Origin: Auricularia sp. M13
Lineage: Eukaryota > Basidiomycota > Agaricomycetes > Auriculariales > Auriculariaceae
Assembly (NCBI GenBank): GCA_037042915.1
Contig: CM073196.1
Coordinates: 3,224,001-3,288,000 of the forward strand
Length of the DNA: 64,000 nucleotides
Direction of reading: 5' to 3'
Below, piece after piece: positions 11,376 through 20,495 of this stretch. Position 1 is the first letter of the stretch. Every line of letters begins with the position of its first letter. Both the position numbers and the translations under genes were made by a program. Below the pieces are notes generated by a model that was given only the letters and a program-made list of their open reading frames with translations, made no database searches and had not been told where the DNA came from.

Positions 11376-12067
11376 CTAGACACAGAAGCTAACAGAGCAG
11401 AGACACAAGACCAGAGCCCAACAGAGAGTGCAGACAAGGATTGTTGCCAGTATACGCAGTAGTATCCTAAACAAGGCGCTGCAAAGGTTACCACCTGTCC
11501 CCAGCACAGAGACACAGGCAAAGTCAGGAGCAGGAATATAGTACTCTATCACCAAAATCTGGGATGAGCACAGAGCGCCACGAATCAGAAGCCGGTCCAC
11601 AAGGTGTAGGATTAACCGCTCTCAAATGAGAACAGTAAGATTTTTAATCGTTCTCAAATGAGAGCAACTAAGGATAAACCACACGAAGTGATTTTACCCT
11701 GAGGGGTGACAAGTTTGAGGTAGAGTGGAAGCAGGGAAGCGATGGTGGTGGTAGGAAGACAAGGAGCAAACAGCTGACTTCGAAATTATACTCAGATAGG
11801 CCCCCGGAAAGCTCCGGTAGAGGTCCCATCCGCCGCCAGGCGGAATGTGACGGCGTTTAGACCTCGCCGAGGGCCCATTTTGCACGTCGTTTACCTGGAA
11901 CCTCGGCTTTTCCCGGTTTCCTCCGAAAAAAGTTCCGCTGTTCCCTCGTCCTCGCACCGCGGCTGCTCCAGCTCCCTACACCACAGGAAAGGATAGATTG
12001 ACGCGCCAGGAATACATCTGTGTAAGATACAACTAAATATTGCCAGAAATGTGAAAATAATCCCAAG
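11376..12067. other. Transposon 5' region and intergenic DNA
   Basis: Holds the unresolved N-terminal exon(s) of the MULE gene and the paired palindromes. A minus-strand hydrophobic ORF (11267-11521) overlaps the N-terminal exons in another frame and is probably not used. From 11.7 to 12.06 kb I see nothing coding. Confidence 0.4.
11618..11665. promoter_or_regulatory. Paired near-palindromes upstream of the MULE gene
   Basis: GCTCTCAAATGAGAAC (11618-11633) and GTTCTCAAATGAGAGC (11650-11665) share the core TCTCAAATGAGA and face each other across 16 bp. They lie just upstream of the transposase coding region on the minus strand. A dimeric binding site for the element's own finger protein or a host factor is a reasonable guess. 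Confidence 0.5.
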
Positions 12068-15000
12068 CTAGTCAAAGAACTCGTCGGACTCATCCGCCTC
12101 GTCTTCAACCACCGGCTTAGCGGCTGCCTTCGAGCGTATCCCCGTCTGCGCGGCCTTCACGGCTTTTATAATGTCAGCCTTTCGGGCCTGCGCGCCTTCA
12201 AATATCTTCATGGCAGCCTTATCAAGTGTGAGGTGCGTTACTGTGCCGTCGTCCTCCTGGATCTCCTTCCGACCGATCTTGTACTTATGGGGATGGAATG
12301 CGAAGATGATGTTGAATGGGGAAACATGGGCAAATGTTGCGCAGCCCAGCTCTGGGCAGGAGCTGCTGGTCATGACCGCGAGCTTGTGGCGGCTGAAGAC
12401 CTGAACACTGATGTACGACAGGCCTCCAAGAGCGGCCGCTTGCTCGATTGGCGCATGGCGCCGGCTGGTAACATGGTACATGGCTAGAACTGGAAATTGT
12501 GAGTATTTTACCTATGCAATAAAGTTGTACGCACCTTGACCAACCGCAAGGTAGGGCTTCTTTGCGGGCACAAGGACAAGAACATACTGCGGCGCATCCA
12601 GGGCAAGCGGTGCAACGCTGCTCACAGCTGCGTTCGGAAGTTGGGAATGGACCTTCCCAAAGTCCTTGACATGCTTTGTAAACGCCTGTATGCGTGCGTC
12701 ATGGTGTTTCTGGCCGACGTATGTGTCAGTCTCCAACGGCAACGATAGCAAGGCTGCTTACTTTAACCGCTGCAGACGACTCATCCTCAGATTCCTTTGC
12801 TGCTTCACCCGGACCGTCCGTGTACCGCATCTTGCGCGTATAACCCGCGCGTGTTGTTGCCTTTCCCATCAACTCGACAAACTTGACCGCAAGCCGCGAC
12901 TTGAGTGACGAGGCCAGATCGTCGTTGTTGTCGTCGGCTTCGGACTGTTGACTACGAGACTGGACCCCCTTGCGGATCGCGTCGCTCGTGAATGCATTCT
13001 GGTGAGTTGCACGATCGCAAATGAGTGTGTCATAGCTGAATGTCGAGTCCGGCCCAAATAGCACCGCCGGAAGAACTGTTGGCTTGAATTGCGCGTGAGC
13101 AAAAATCGCGGGTGCGTGGAGTGCCAGTAATAACTCACCGTTGGTGTTCCAGGGGTGCTGGCAGGCTGCACGACTGCTCGCGCGTGCTTGACAAAGTCCT
13201 TGATGAGATCTGCTGCTTTGTTCTGAGCGCGATCGTCAGTCTCAGGAAGGGAATCGCTGAATAAGACAGGTTAGAATGCGTATGCGGACATCACGAATGC
13301 AACACACTGACATCTTTTCCGACTCTTGCATATCAGCAGCGGCGTAGGCTGCCGCTGTGACGTCCAGCTCACCGCGAAGCTCCTCGTCGGCTACGACGAG
13401 CTGGTCTCTGACTCGCAGCAGCTCCGATAAGCTGTCGACCTTGTCGTGCACAAGATAACTCTCGCACAGCTTGGCGGGCAGGCGCATGAGACTAGGGCAA
13501 GAGCGATTGGGCAAGGCACGAGGAGTGGGCACGGGCTTTGCCTTCTTTGTCCGCGTAACAACCTCTGGAGCGGGAGACGTAGACCCAACGAGCATCGCCT
13601 CTGCGTCGATTCCCACATCTTTCATGATGATCTGAACGTCTGCAAAAGCAGCATCCGAGATGGCGGCGATCTCAGCGTCTGTTGGCCAAGACGCAAGCGC
13701 CTTGAGGTCAATGCCGTCGTCGTTCATGTACGTATGCCAATAACCAGCGGCCGTCAGGTTCGCGCGATTTTCCTCGCTCAGAAGCCCAAACTTCCCAAGC
13801 AAAAAGACGCAGAGCTTTGGGATGAAGTGGAGGAAATCAGCGTAGTTGAAGTCGAGCTTCAGCTGGCGCAAGACACCGAACACGTGCTCCACTGGTTCTG
13901 TCGAATGTAGCCACGGAAGAAAAGGCCAATCACGATGGTGTTCTCGATAGGAGACGGTGAGCGCGATGAGACTCTCGCATAAGGTGATGAAAATGTCCAT
14001 CGACTCGCGGGAAATAAAGTTACGCTGACGAGTGTGGTCAGGATGAGCATCGATGTGAGCCTGCCATGCTTTCAGAAAGAACCGACAGCGCAGCGCCAAT
14101 AATATGCGGGAAGCATGCGGGAGCTTGCGGCTCTGCCAAGCGTCGAAAAGGCCGCCAAGGAAAAACAGATACTGAGAAACCCCCGCGCGGTCGGGAAAGT
14201 GTTTGCAATGATGCCGCAGTGACTCCACGGAGAAGAGGCGGGCTGCAGCACGATCTTCCTGTCGGTCGGGATTCTCGACGTCACGCCAAAAGAGCGGCGA
14301 CGACTCGTGTCGAGCCAGATCGCGAAGCATGCCGTAGAACATGGGATAGTTTCCGAGGGCCAGCAAGCGGGCCCCGGTAAACAGTTGGTTGCGAGCTGTC
14401 TTGATTCCGTGCTTCGAATCTTGCACCATGACGCAAGGATGGCCGAGAAACGTGGGGACAGCGATCGAGAAGACGAGCTCAGGGGTTGAGCTGCCAATCG
14501 AGAGGTTCTTGACGCTAGAGCTTTCGACGATCTTGCGCTGAAGCTTGCGCTCGATTTCTGCACCATCAGAGGCATAGGCAATCGGGAAGATGTTTGCATC
14601 ATTGAGCATGCGAAGCAGACGGGTGTGCATGTCAAACAGCTCATCCGCATTGTCAGAAGAGCCGCGCGATACGCCAGCAAGGACGATAGGTGGGACTTTG
14701 GGAACAGGAACTGTCAGAACCCAAACACGAAGCTGGATGGGTGCAATCAGCGACGGGATGGACATTGGAAGGAATCACTCAAACCTTGTCAGCAAGAAGA
14801 ATTGATGCATCCTCGAGCAGTTCATCGAGATCGTCCTCCTCCTTGACCTGGATGGGATCGCCCGCATTGCCAATAATAACCCAGGCTCCCGATGGGAGCG
14901 CAACCTCACGCAGGACAGGCTCCAGTTTAGTATCATCGCATGAGAGAACAATTGGTCCAGTGTAACCATATGACTGGATAATCTTCACAGCCGCTTCGAT

Positions 15001-15426
15001 ATTCTCTTTACAGAGGCCAGGCAGGCAGCGTGCTGCGGCTCGGAGCATACTGCAAGGAATAAGCTGATGCGTTGCCCGTGCGAGATGGAGAGCTTACCGG
15101 AGACTGCGCAGAGTGCGCCCTCCAAAGTGCGAACGAAAGAGCCGGTATGCTCGTGGCGAAATGGTGGCGAGAACGGCGCAGACGTTGTCAAATACCGCCG
15201 GATATTGCATACCGCGTGTTGACTTGCCCTGGGATTCTCGTTGCTTCGTGACGATCGTCGCCTTGATCGCGCCAAGCAGTACCTCTTGATTCTTGTATAG
15301 TCCATTGAGAACTCCACGAGCGAAGTCTGCCAACATCTTGCTGTCTGAGGATCCTGACGATGCTCGACCTGCCACGTCCCGGAAACGGTCACGCACTACC
15401 TCCTCCATTGCACACGCTTTAATCAT
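12068..15426 (-). CDS. Large DDE-transposase-like protein (basidiomycete family, possibly P-element/THAP9-like)
   Basis: Seven exons, all phases consistent: 15098-15426, 14785-15049, 13312-14732, 13139-13256, 12762-13082, 12535-12730, 12068-12489; total 3072 nt, 1023 aa. Visible features are PRAYRLFRSHFGGRTLRSLR near residue 105 (like the start of P-element-type transposases), an acidic LSCDDTKLEPVL, then IAYASDGAEIERKL, a segment DSKHGIKTARNQLFTGARLL, and STEPVEHVFGVLRQLKLDFN, which would carry a late acidic catalytic residue. The C-terminus ends in an acidic tail (DEADESDEFFD). One predicted intron (12731-12761) is only 31 nt yet needed to keep frame. The N-terminus may start further upstream, since an in-frame stop precedes residue 1 closely. 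Family assignment is tentative; it could be an active transposon or a domesticated gene. Confidence 0.6.
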
Positions 15427-15859
15427 GCCCGCCACACGCTTCGCACGCGCATCAAACGCCCTTTATCCCTTCAACTCCTTCTGAACAACCCCAAAGCCAT
15501 TCCTGCTTTACTCCGTTACATACATGACACCGATCGATTCCCGCACTACCACGACGACATAGTTTCCCTCCCTTCGTTTCACTCCCTTAGAACCTGAGTC
15601 TCCCTCTGCTTCTCGAGTGTGTCCTAAACGCCGTACCCTATTACCCATGCTTACGGCCTCTTTCGGGATCCTCCCCTGTCTACCCTAAGCTGCATAGCCG
15701 CACCGCTAGCATGTCTTCATTTCACACCCACCTTTGTACCTCCCTGTAGACAGTCCGACATAAGCCGCCACAGCGGCTTCATGGACTTAAATGGAATACA
15801 ACAACAACAACAACTCAGACCTGACGCATTGTGGTAACAGTAGCTCAGAAACGACCGGT

Positions 15860-16532
15860 GGTTATCGCCCTGATCGTGCTGACTCTCTGATCAGTCTGAT
15901 AACCCGCCCCACCGCGGGCGATGAAAAGTACTGGAGCAGTGGCACGCGCTACTCAAGTCTTTCTACACTGCTCTCTACACCCACACTTACTTACTTTACT
16001 CTCTACACTCGCACTTACTTACTTTACTTTCATGCAGGCCAACTTGTAACCTACTGCATCTAATATTCATTACACTTATGTAGTATTAATGTCATGTTTG
16101 AGTCTTGAGTTGGCTTCATCAGCGATGGAGCCGCAGCCCCACGCGCGCTTGTGTGGAGTCGGTCTCTCCCGAGGGGCCTTCCATTCGCTCATGTTTTAAG
16201 CGCGACCGACGGCTGTTAGAACCTGGTCCGTGCGCAGCGTTGCGGTGAGGTATTACATACGCGTGGGGAACGTCAAATTCAGTATCTGCAAACGGAGTCA
16301 CGTGATAACATAGATGTTATGCACCAGGATAAATGGACTGCTCTGAGGGCATTGCGATAGCTCCACATAGGTACCGATATGTGCTGATCACTCGCCGCGA
16401 GTGGGTTATCACTGGTTATCTGCCATTTTCGGGCTGACGCTTGCTGATCAGCGGTTATGAGAGGCTACAACCGCCCCGCGGCCCTCTGATCAGAGGCTAC
16501 AACCGCGTCAGCAAGAGTCAGCCCCGATAACC
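15860..16532. mobile_element. MITE-like element with GGTTATCG...GCTGACTC ends
   Basis: The left end reads GGTTATCGCCC...GCTGACTC from 15860; the reverse complement of the right end (about 16516-16532) reads GGTTATCGGGGCTGACTC. Inside are further inverted and direct copies of GATAACCC, CTGATCAG and GGCTACAACCGC. It is about 670 bp and non-coding. No clear target-site duplication was seen, so this is a candidate. Confidence 0.45.
15971..16028. repeat. Two-copy 28-30 bp tandem repeat
   Basis: CTCTACAC-C-CACTTACTTACTTTACT is repeated twice with one or two differences, itself built of CTTA/CTTT words. It lies within the MITE-like element. Confidence 0.7.
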
Positions 16533-16984
16533 CATTTGCAATTCTTGGGACATGAGCATTGTGAAGCTTTGCCTCGCTGCTCTTGTGACCTTCGCGAATG
16601 CTGAGATACCCGAAGCAAATGTATAGCTTCTTCGTTCAGACCCGTTGAACTCCGAGATTGAGATGACGCTGCGCACCTTGCTTTTGCTTGTAGTTTCCTG
16701 TGCGTCGAATAAAGAGTCGTAAAAATCAGTCCGAAGAGTGCTGAAAGCCGGTCTCAACGCCCACGAAACTCGAGATACGAGTAAAAGCACTCAAATTAGT
16801 ACAATTCATATAGGGCTTTGAACGTGGTAGTACATTCTGGGTGCGACATGATTTCAACATAAAGCCCGCGGCACTTTACAATTTGTTAAGCGCCCACACG
16901 CGTCATCGCGACCGCCGCGGATTTCTGCTCAACTCCCAAGTTTCCCGCGCACCGTCTCAGCTTGAATCTCGTATTACGACTACC

Positions 16985-17381
16985 ATGTCAGACGTGAAGC
17001 AAGCGCGCTCGGCCGTCAGCCAATTCGTACAGGTCCGCAAAGCTCGCCCACTTTGTCGTTTAATCCTCACAATTACCCTCCTACGCCGCCAGAAAGCACC
17101 AAACGCGGTGTACACGCTCGACTCCGAGCGCGACGCGCCCGAGTCTGAAATCTGCCGCAAGGCGCAGTTCGCGACGCCCGAACAGCAGCGCGAATGCAGG
17201 CGGGTGCGTCGTTCGAGCTTTACCATAATACCATTCCCTGCGTCTGAAGCCGCTGCAGGTGCAACTACACGCGACGGCCCTGTTCGCGACGATGCAGGAC
17301 CTCGGCTTCTTCTGCGCGCTGCCGCAGGAGCCCGGGCGGACGTACATCGAGTGCAAGCCGCTTCCCAAGGAGCTCAAATAG
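16985..17381 (+). CDS. Small conserved-looking protein, 96 aa, unknown function
   Basis: Three exons (16985-17032, 17093-17203, 17250-17381) with introns of 60 and 46 nt give a 96-aa product in consistent phase. It begins MSDVKQARSAVSQFVQK, has a charged middle with two cysteines (ESEICRKAQFATPEQQRECR), then a helix-like stretch and GFFCALPQEPGRTYIECKPL. No signal peptide or membrane segment. I do not recognise the family. It converges with the RS-rich gene, whose stop codon lies 80 bp away. Intron quality and codon use favour a real gene. Confidence 0.6.
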
Positions 17382-17460
17382 CGCTGCGGCAAACCAACTA
17401 CTAAGTCTACCCTACATTACATTCATTGTACAAATACAAACTGCTACTCGGACCGAAGAG

Positions 17461-19105
17461 TCAAGACCAGCTCACGTCGATGTCCTCGACCCTTCCGGAG
17501 ATGGCGCGCTGGAGCTCCTCATCCGCGAGCTGCTTGCGCTGCGTGAGCGAGCGGATGTCGCACGCCAGGACGTCGATGCGGTGCTTGTTGTCGAAGAGCT
17601 TCATCTTGTGCTCCGCCAGCCGGTTTCGAGCAAGCGTGGTGTTGGACATGTTCATGGCCATCGTCTTCACACACTGGTCGATCTGCAGAGTGTGCGAGCA
17701 AGCGTTAGGAAAAAAAAGTGTGCTGAACGGAGGATGCGTACCTCATACTGCTGATGCTGGTCTTCCCGCTTGATTTTCAGCTTCGCCCTCCGATCCTCCG
17801 TGAGAGGAGGAGGCAGGAATTCAGATTCCTCTTTCTTCGCGTGCGGGTTGTACTCGACGCGCGGCTTCCTGAACCGGATCGTGCTGGTGGAGGTCGTTGG
17901 GTTGGCATGCGCGCCGGTGCCAAGACGCGGGATGTGTCCCGGCGGATGCTGTTCTGGCGCATGTTGCGGCGGCGGCGGCAACGACGGCGCCACAGACCCA
18001 GGAAGCTGCGGGCGGGCGGATGGCGTCAGCGCGGAGGCCGACGCAGGCGATGCTGGGAACGACGACGACGCGGTCGAGACGTGCACGGGCGGGCGAAGAG
18101 GAAGCTGGTGCATGGGGCCTGATGCGGGAGACGCGGACGTAAAGGAGGTCTGCGACGGCGTGTGCATGGAAGGACGCGCTGGAAGGTCCAGAGACGGCCG
18201 CGGCGGCAGTTCGTGGCGGGGATAGCCTGCAAATGCAGCAGCGTTGACGTGGGGAGGCGGAGGCGGCGGTAGATGGGGCGGAGGTGCTGGCGGCAGGGCA
18301 GGAGGCTCTTCGGGCGGTGGGCTGGGACTGGCAGGCACGTAGGGCTCGTGGATGACGGCGCTGGTGTCCATCTCGCTTGGATGGCGCACGGGCGAGCGCG
18401 AACGCGAGCGGGAGCGAGAGTCTTGCCGTCCGCGGATAGACTGGGTGCGGGAGCGCGACGCTGAACGCGGCGACCGCGGCGACCTGGGTGAACGAGGCGA
18501 ACGAGGCGAGCGAGTGCGCCTGTAACTTCCTGTCCGCGAGCGTGTAATCTCGCCGTCGCTGGGAGGGCCGCTCCGCGGGGCGCGGCGAGAGTACGGAGAC
18601 GCGGACCTATCGCGCATTGGGCGTGCAAATGGAGACGGCTGAGGCACTCTATTGCCAAAGAAGGGCGGCGCTCTGCGGTCTGTGCGTCCAATGAGCCAAC
18701 AATTACGGCGACAGATGCAGGCGTACCCTGGTCAGGCAATGCTGGCCGAGTAGGCTCCCAGTGGTCGCCGCTGCCACTGGCGTCCCGCTCGCGCCGGTCC
18801 TGGTCTCGCATCATCTTCTCTCGTTGTCGTCGACCGCCTCTCTTCCTCGGACGGTCCGGGCGGTCGGGGCGGTCACTCTTGGAACCATGCTGGCCGTCGT
18901 TCCGGTCTCTCTCGCGGGGCTCACGGTCGCGGTCAAAGTCGCGGTCGCGGTCCCTGTCGCGTTCTCTGTCCCGCGGCCTGTCGCGGTCGTGCTCGGGCTG
19001 CCAGCTATCAATCCGATTGCGATGCTGCCTCGAGTCGTAGTGCGCTGGGTGCCAGGAGGACGGGCGCTCGCGCGGCTGCCAGCCATTGCGGTCGCGGTCG
19101 CCCAT
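17461..19105 (-). CDS. RS/RD-rich nuclear protein
   Basis: Three exons (18727-19105, 17742-18670, 17461-17682), 509 aa. The N-terminus is dominated by RDRDRE repeats and a basic RKRGGRRQREK block. Residues 160-230 hold SR/SPRSPRSP repeats of the RS-domain type; the middle is Pro-rich (poly-P near residue 270) and disordered. The C-terminal 100 residues are predicted helical (IKREDQHQQYEIDQCVKTM; LAEHKMKLFDNKHRIDVLA). RS domains act in splicing factors and speckle proteins. It is head-to-head with cyclin L, a speckle-associated cyclin, across 78 bp, which supports a splicing-linked role. No RRM is present, so it is not a classical SR protein. Confidence 0.7.
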
Positions 19106-19183
19106 TTTCGGTTGTGGCAGAAGCCAAGTGTCGGGCGTGGCGGAGTTTCCAACCGCGCTTCGACTTCGACCGTCACAACGACC
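19106..19183. promoter_or_regulatory. 78-bp bidirectional promoter, RS-rich gene / cyclin L
   Basis: Only 78 bp separate the ATG codons of two divergent genes, both with plausible RNA-processing roles. Shared control is likely. No TATA box is visible in either direction. Confidence 0.6.
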
Positions 19184-20091
19184 ATGTCCCAGTCCCGCGT
19201 TCTGAACCCGCTGGCGTCGCTGTCCCAGGTAGAGCGCACGCCGTCCATGGACGATGGCCTGTCTTGGGAAATGGAAGAAGACCTGCGCGCCTATGGCTGC
19301 AAGCTCATCCAGCAGGCCGGCATTCTGCTCAAGCAGTCAGTCGTCCTTCCCGTATTACCATCTACGGCCCTGGCTTACTGTCGACTAGGAACCAGGTTGC
19401 CATGGCGTCCGCCCAAATTCTGTTCCAGCGCTTCTGGTATGTCTCGTCCATGAAGCAGTTCGGCATTGGCGACATCGGCATGGGCGCGCTCTACCTCGCG
19501 TCCAAGCTCGAGGAATGCCCAGTCCGCATGCGCGACCTCATCAACGTATACGACCTGCTCCTCGCACGCGCCGCACACAACTCGTCGTCCGCACCGGGCC
19601 CTTACGTGCACACGCCCATGCTCTACTTCGCGCCGGCCTTCTACGAGCTCAAAGACGCGCTCGTCGTGTCCGAAATGCAAATTCTCAAACGACTGGGATT
19701 CAACACCCAGGTTGTTCTGCCATACGGCACGCTCGTCAACTACCTCCGCGTCCTGGAGCTCTCGAAGGACCCGGCCGCCTGCCAAAAAGCATGGGGATAC
19801 CTCAACGACTCGCTGCAGACGCCGGTGTTCGCGCTGTACCCCGTACCTACGGTCGTATGCGCGTGCATACTCCTCACGACGCGCCATCTGGGCATTCCGC
19901 TGCCGGATGAGTGGTGGGTGCTGTTCGACGCCGACTGGGAGGACGTGCATTCCGTTGCTGGCACCATTATGCGGTTATACCGGCCACGGTCACTCTTGGA
20001 GCGCGCGCTGCCTGAAAAACTTATCAGCAAGCGCGAAGTGCGTCGCTGGCTAGAGGATCATGCGAAGGAGAAACCGCCGCGCTCGTCCTGA
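19184..20091 (+). CDS. Cyclin L-like cyclin
   Basis: 284 aa from two exons (19184-19335, 19389-20091; 53-nt intron in phase 2). Cyclin L partners CDK11/CDK12-type kinases in transcription-coupled splicing. The cyclin box is clear: VAMASAQILFQRFWYVSSMK, then MGALYLASKLEECPVRMRDL with INVYDLL, the hallmark cyclin L/K segment, then VSEMQILKRLGFNTQVVLPY. A second cyclin fold follows (YLNDSLQTPVFALYPVPTVV). The protein stops after KEKPPRSS and lacks the long RS tail of animal cyclin L. The start is the ATG at 19184. Confidence 0.85.
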
Positions 20092-20495
20092 ATGCATTAG
20101 CGCACGCCCCGCGACACATGAGGCCAACGACGGCGTCCCAAGTCCCTGTCGGGCTCCGATGCGATAGCCACGACGTATGCCTGTTTGTCACGTCTGGAAT
20201 GTACTCTACACGACCTCCGTGCTGAGTGTCTCCCCGCGAGGCAGCGCTGTCTCCATCGACCGGCAGGTTGCTATGCGACGCAAACACACTAGGATTGTAT
20301 GGTCAAGAGCCTCAGAGCGCACTTGTTCGCCTACTTGCTCTCTTCCATGTATTAACTTGCTGTACGCACCTGTTGCTGTTGCGCGACGAGGGCTTATGTA
20401 AGGGATTCGCAGGAGTGACGTCACGCGCCATGGGATCGTTTTTCTGTCGCTTGCACTCTAAATTCTCCTCGAGTCCTTGACCGCCTATTATCATT
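20092..20495. other. Intergenic region
   Basis: 404 bp between cyclin L and the MFS gene on the same strand. It is the presumed cyclin L terminator and MFS promoter; I see no distinctive motif. Confidence 0.5.

Larger units (their letters stand above)
5363..11665 (-). mobile_element. MULE-type DNA transposon of the GCM/WRKY-finger class
   Basis: The unit comprises the transposase gene (5363 to at least 11375) and a probable promoter with paired palindromes at 11618-11665. The family call rests on the zinc finger, the D-D-E core and the fused UCH-like peptidase, a combination known from fungal MULE elements of the WRKY-GCM1 class. Terminal inverted repeats could not be fixed by eye; the given limits cover the gene and its upstream motif only. 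Every junction I could test is in frame, so the copy may be young. Confidence 0.7.
15427..16984. other. Repeat-rich intergenic region
   Basis: 1.5 kb without a supportable gene. It contains a (CAA)n tract near 15793, a MITE-like repeat (15860-16532) and a two-copy tandem repeat (15971-16028). Confidence 0.6.

Noticed and set aside
4992-11700. Possible terminal inverted repeats of the MULE (AGGGTGAATTCACCT at 4991-5005 versus AGGGTAAAATCACTT, reverse complement of 11686-11700)
   Set aside because: Only 12 of 15 bases match, no longer alignment extends from them, and the flanks show no clear duplication.
18026-19105. 359-codon open extension of RS-rich gene exon 1 in one frame
   Set aside because: A 56-nt intron (18671-18726) switches to the frame that carries the RS repeats and the conserved C-terminus.
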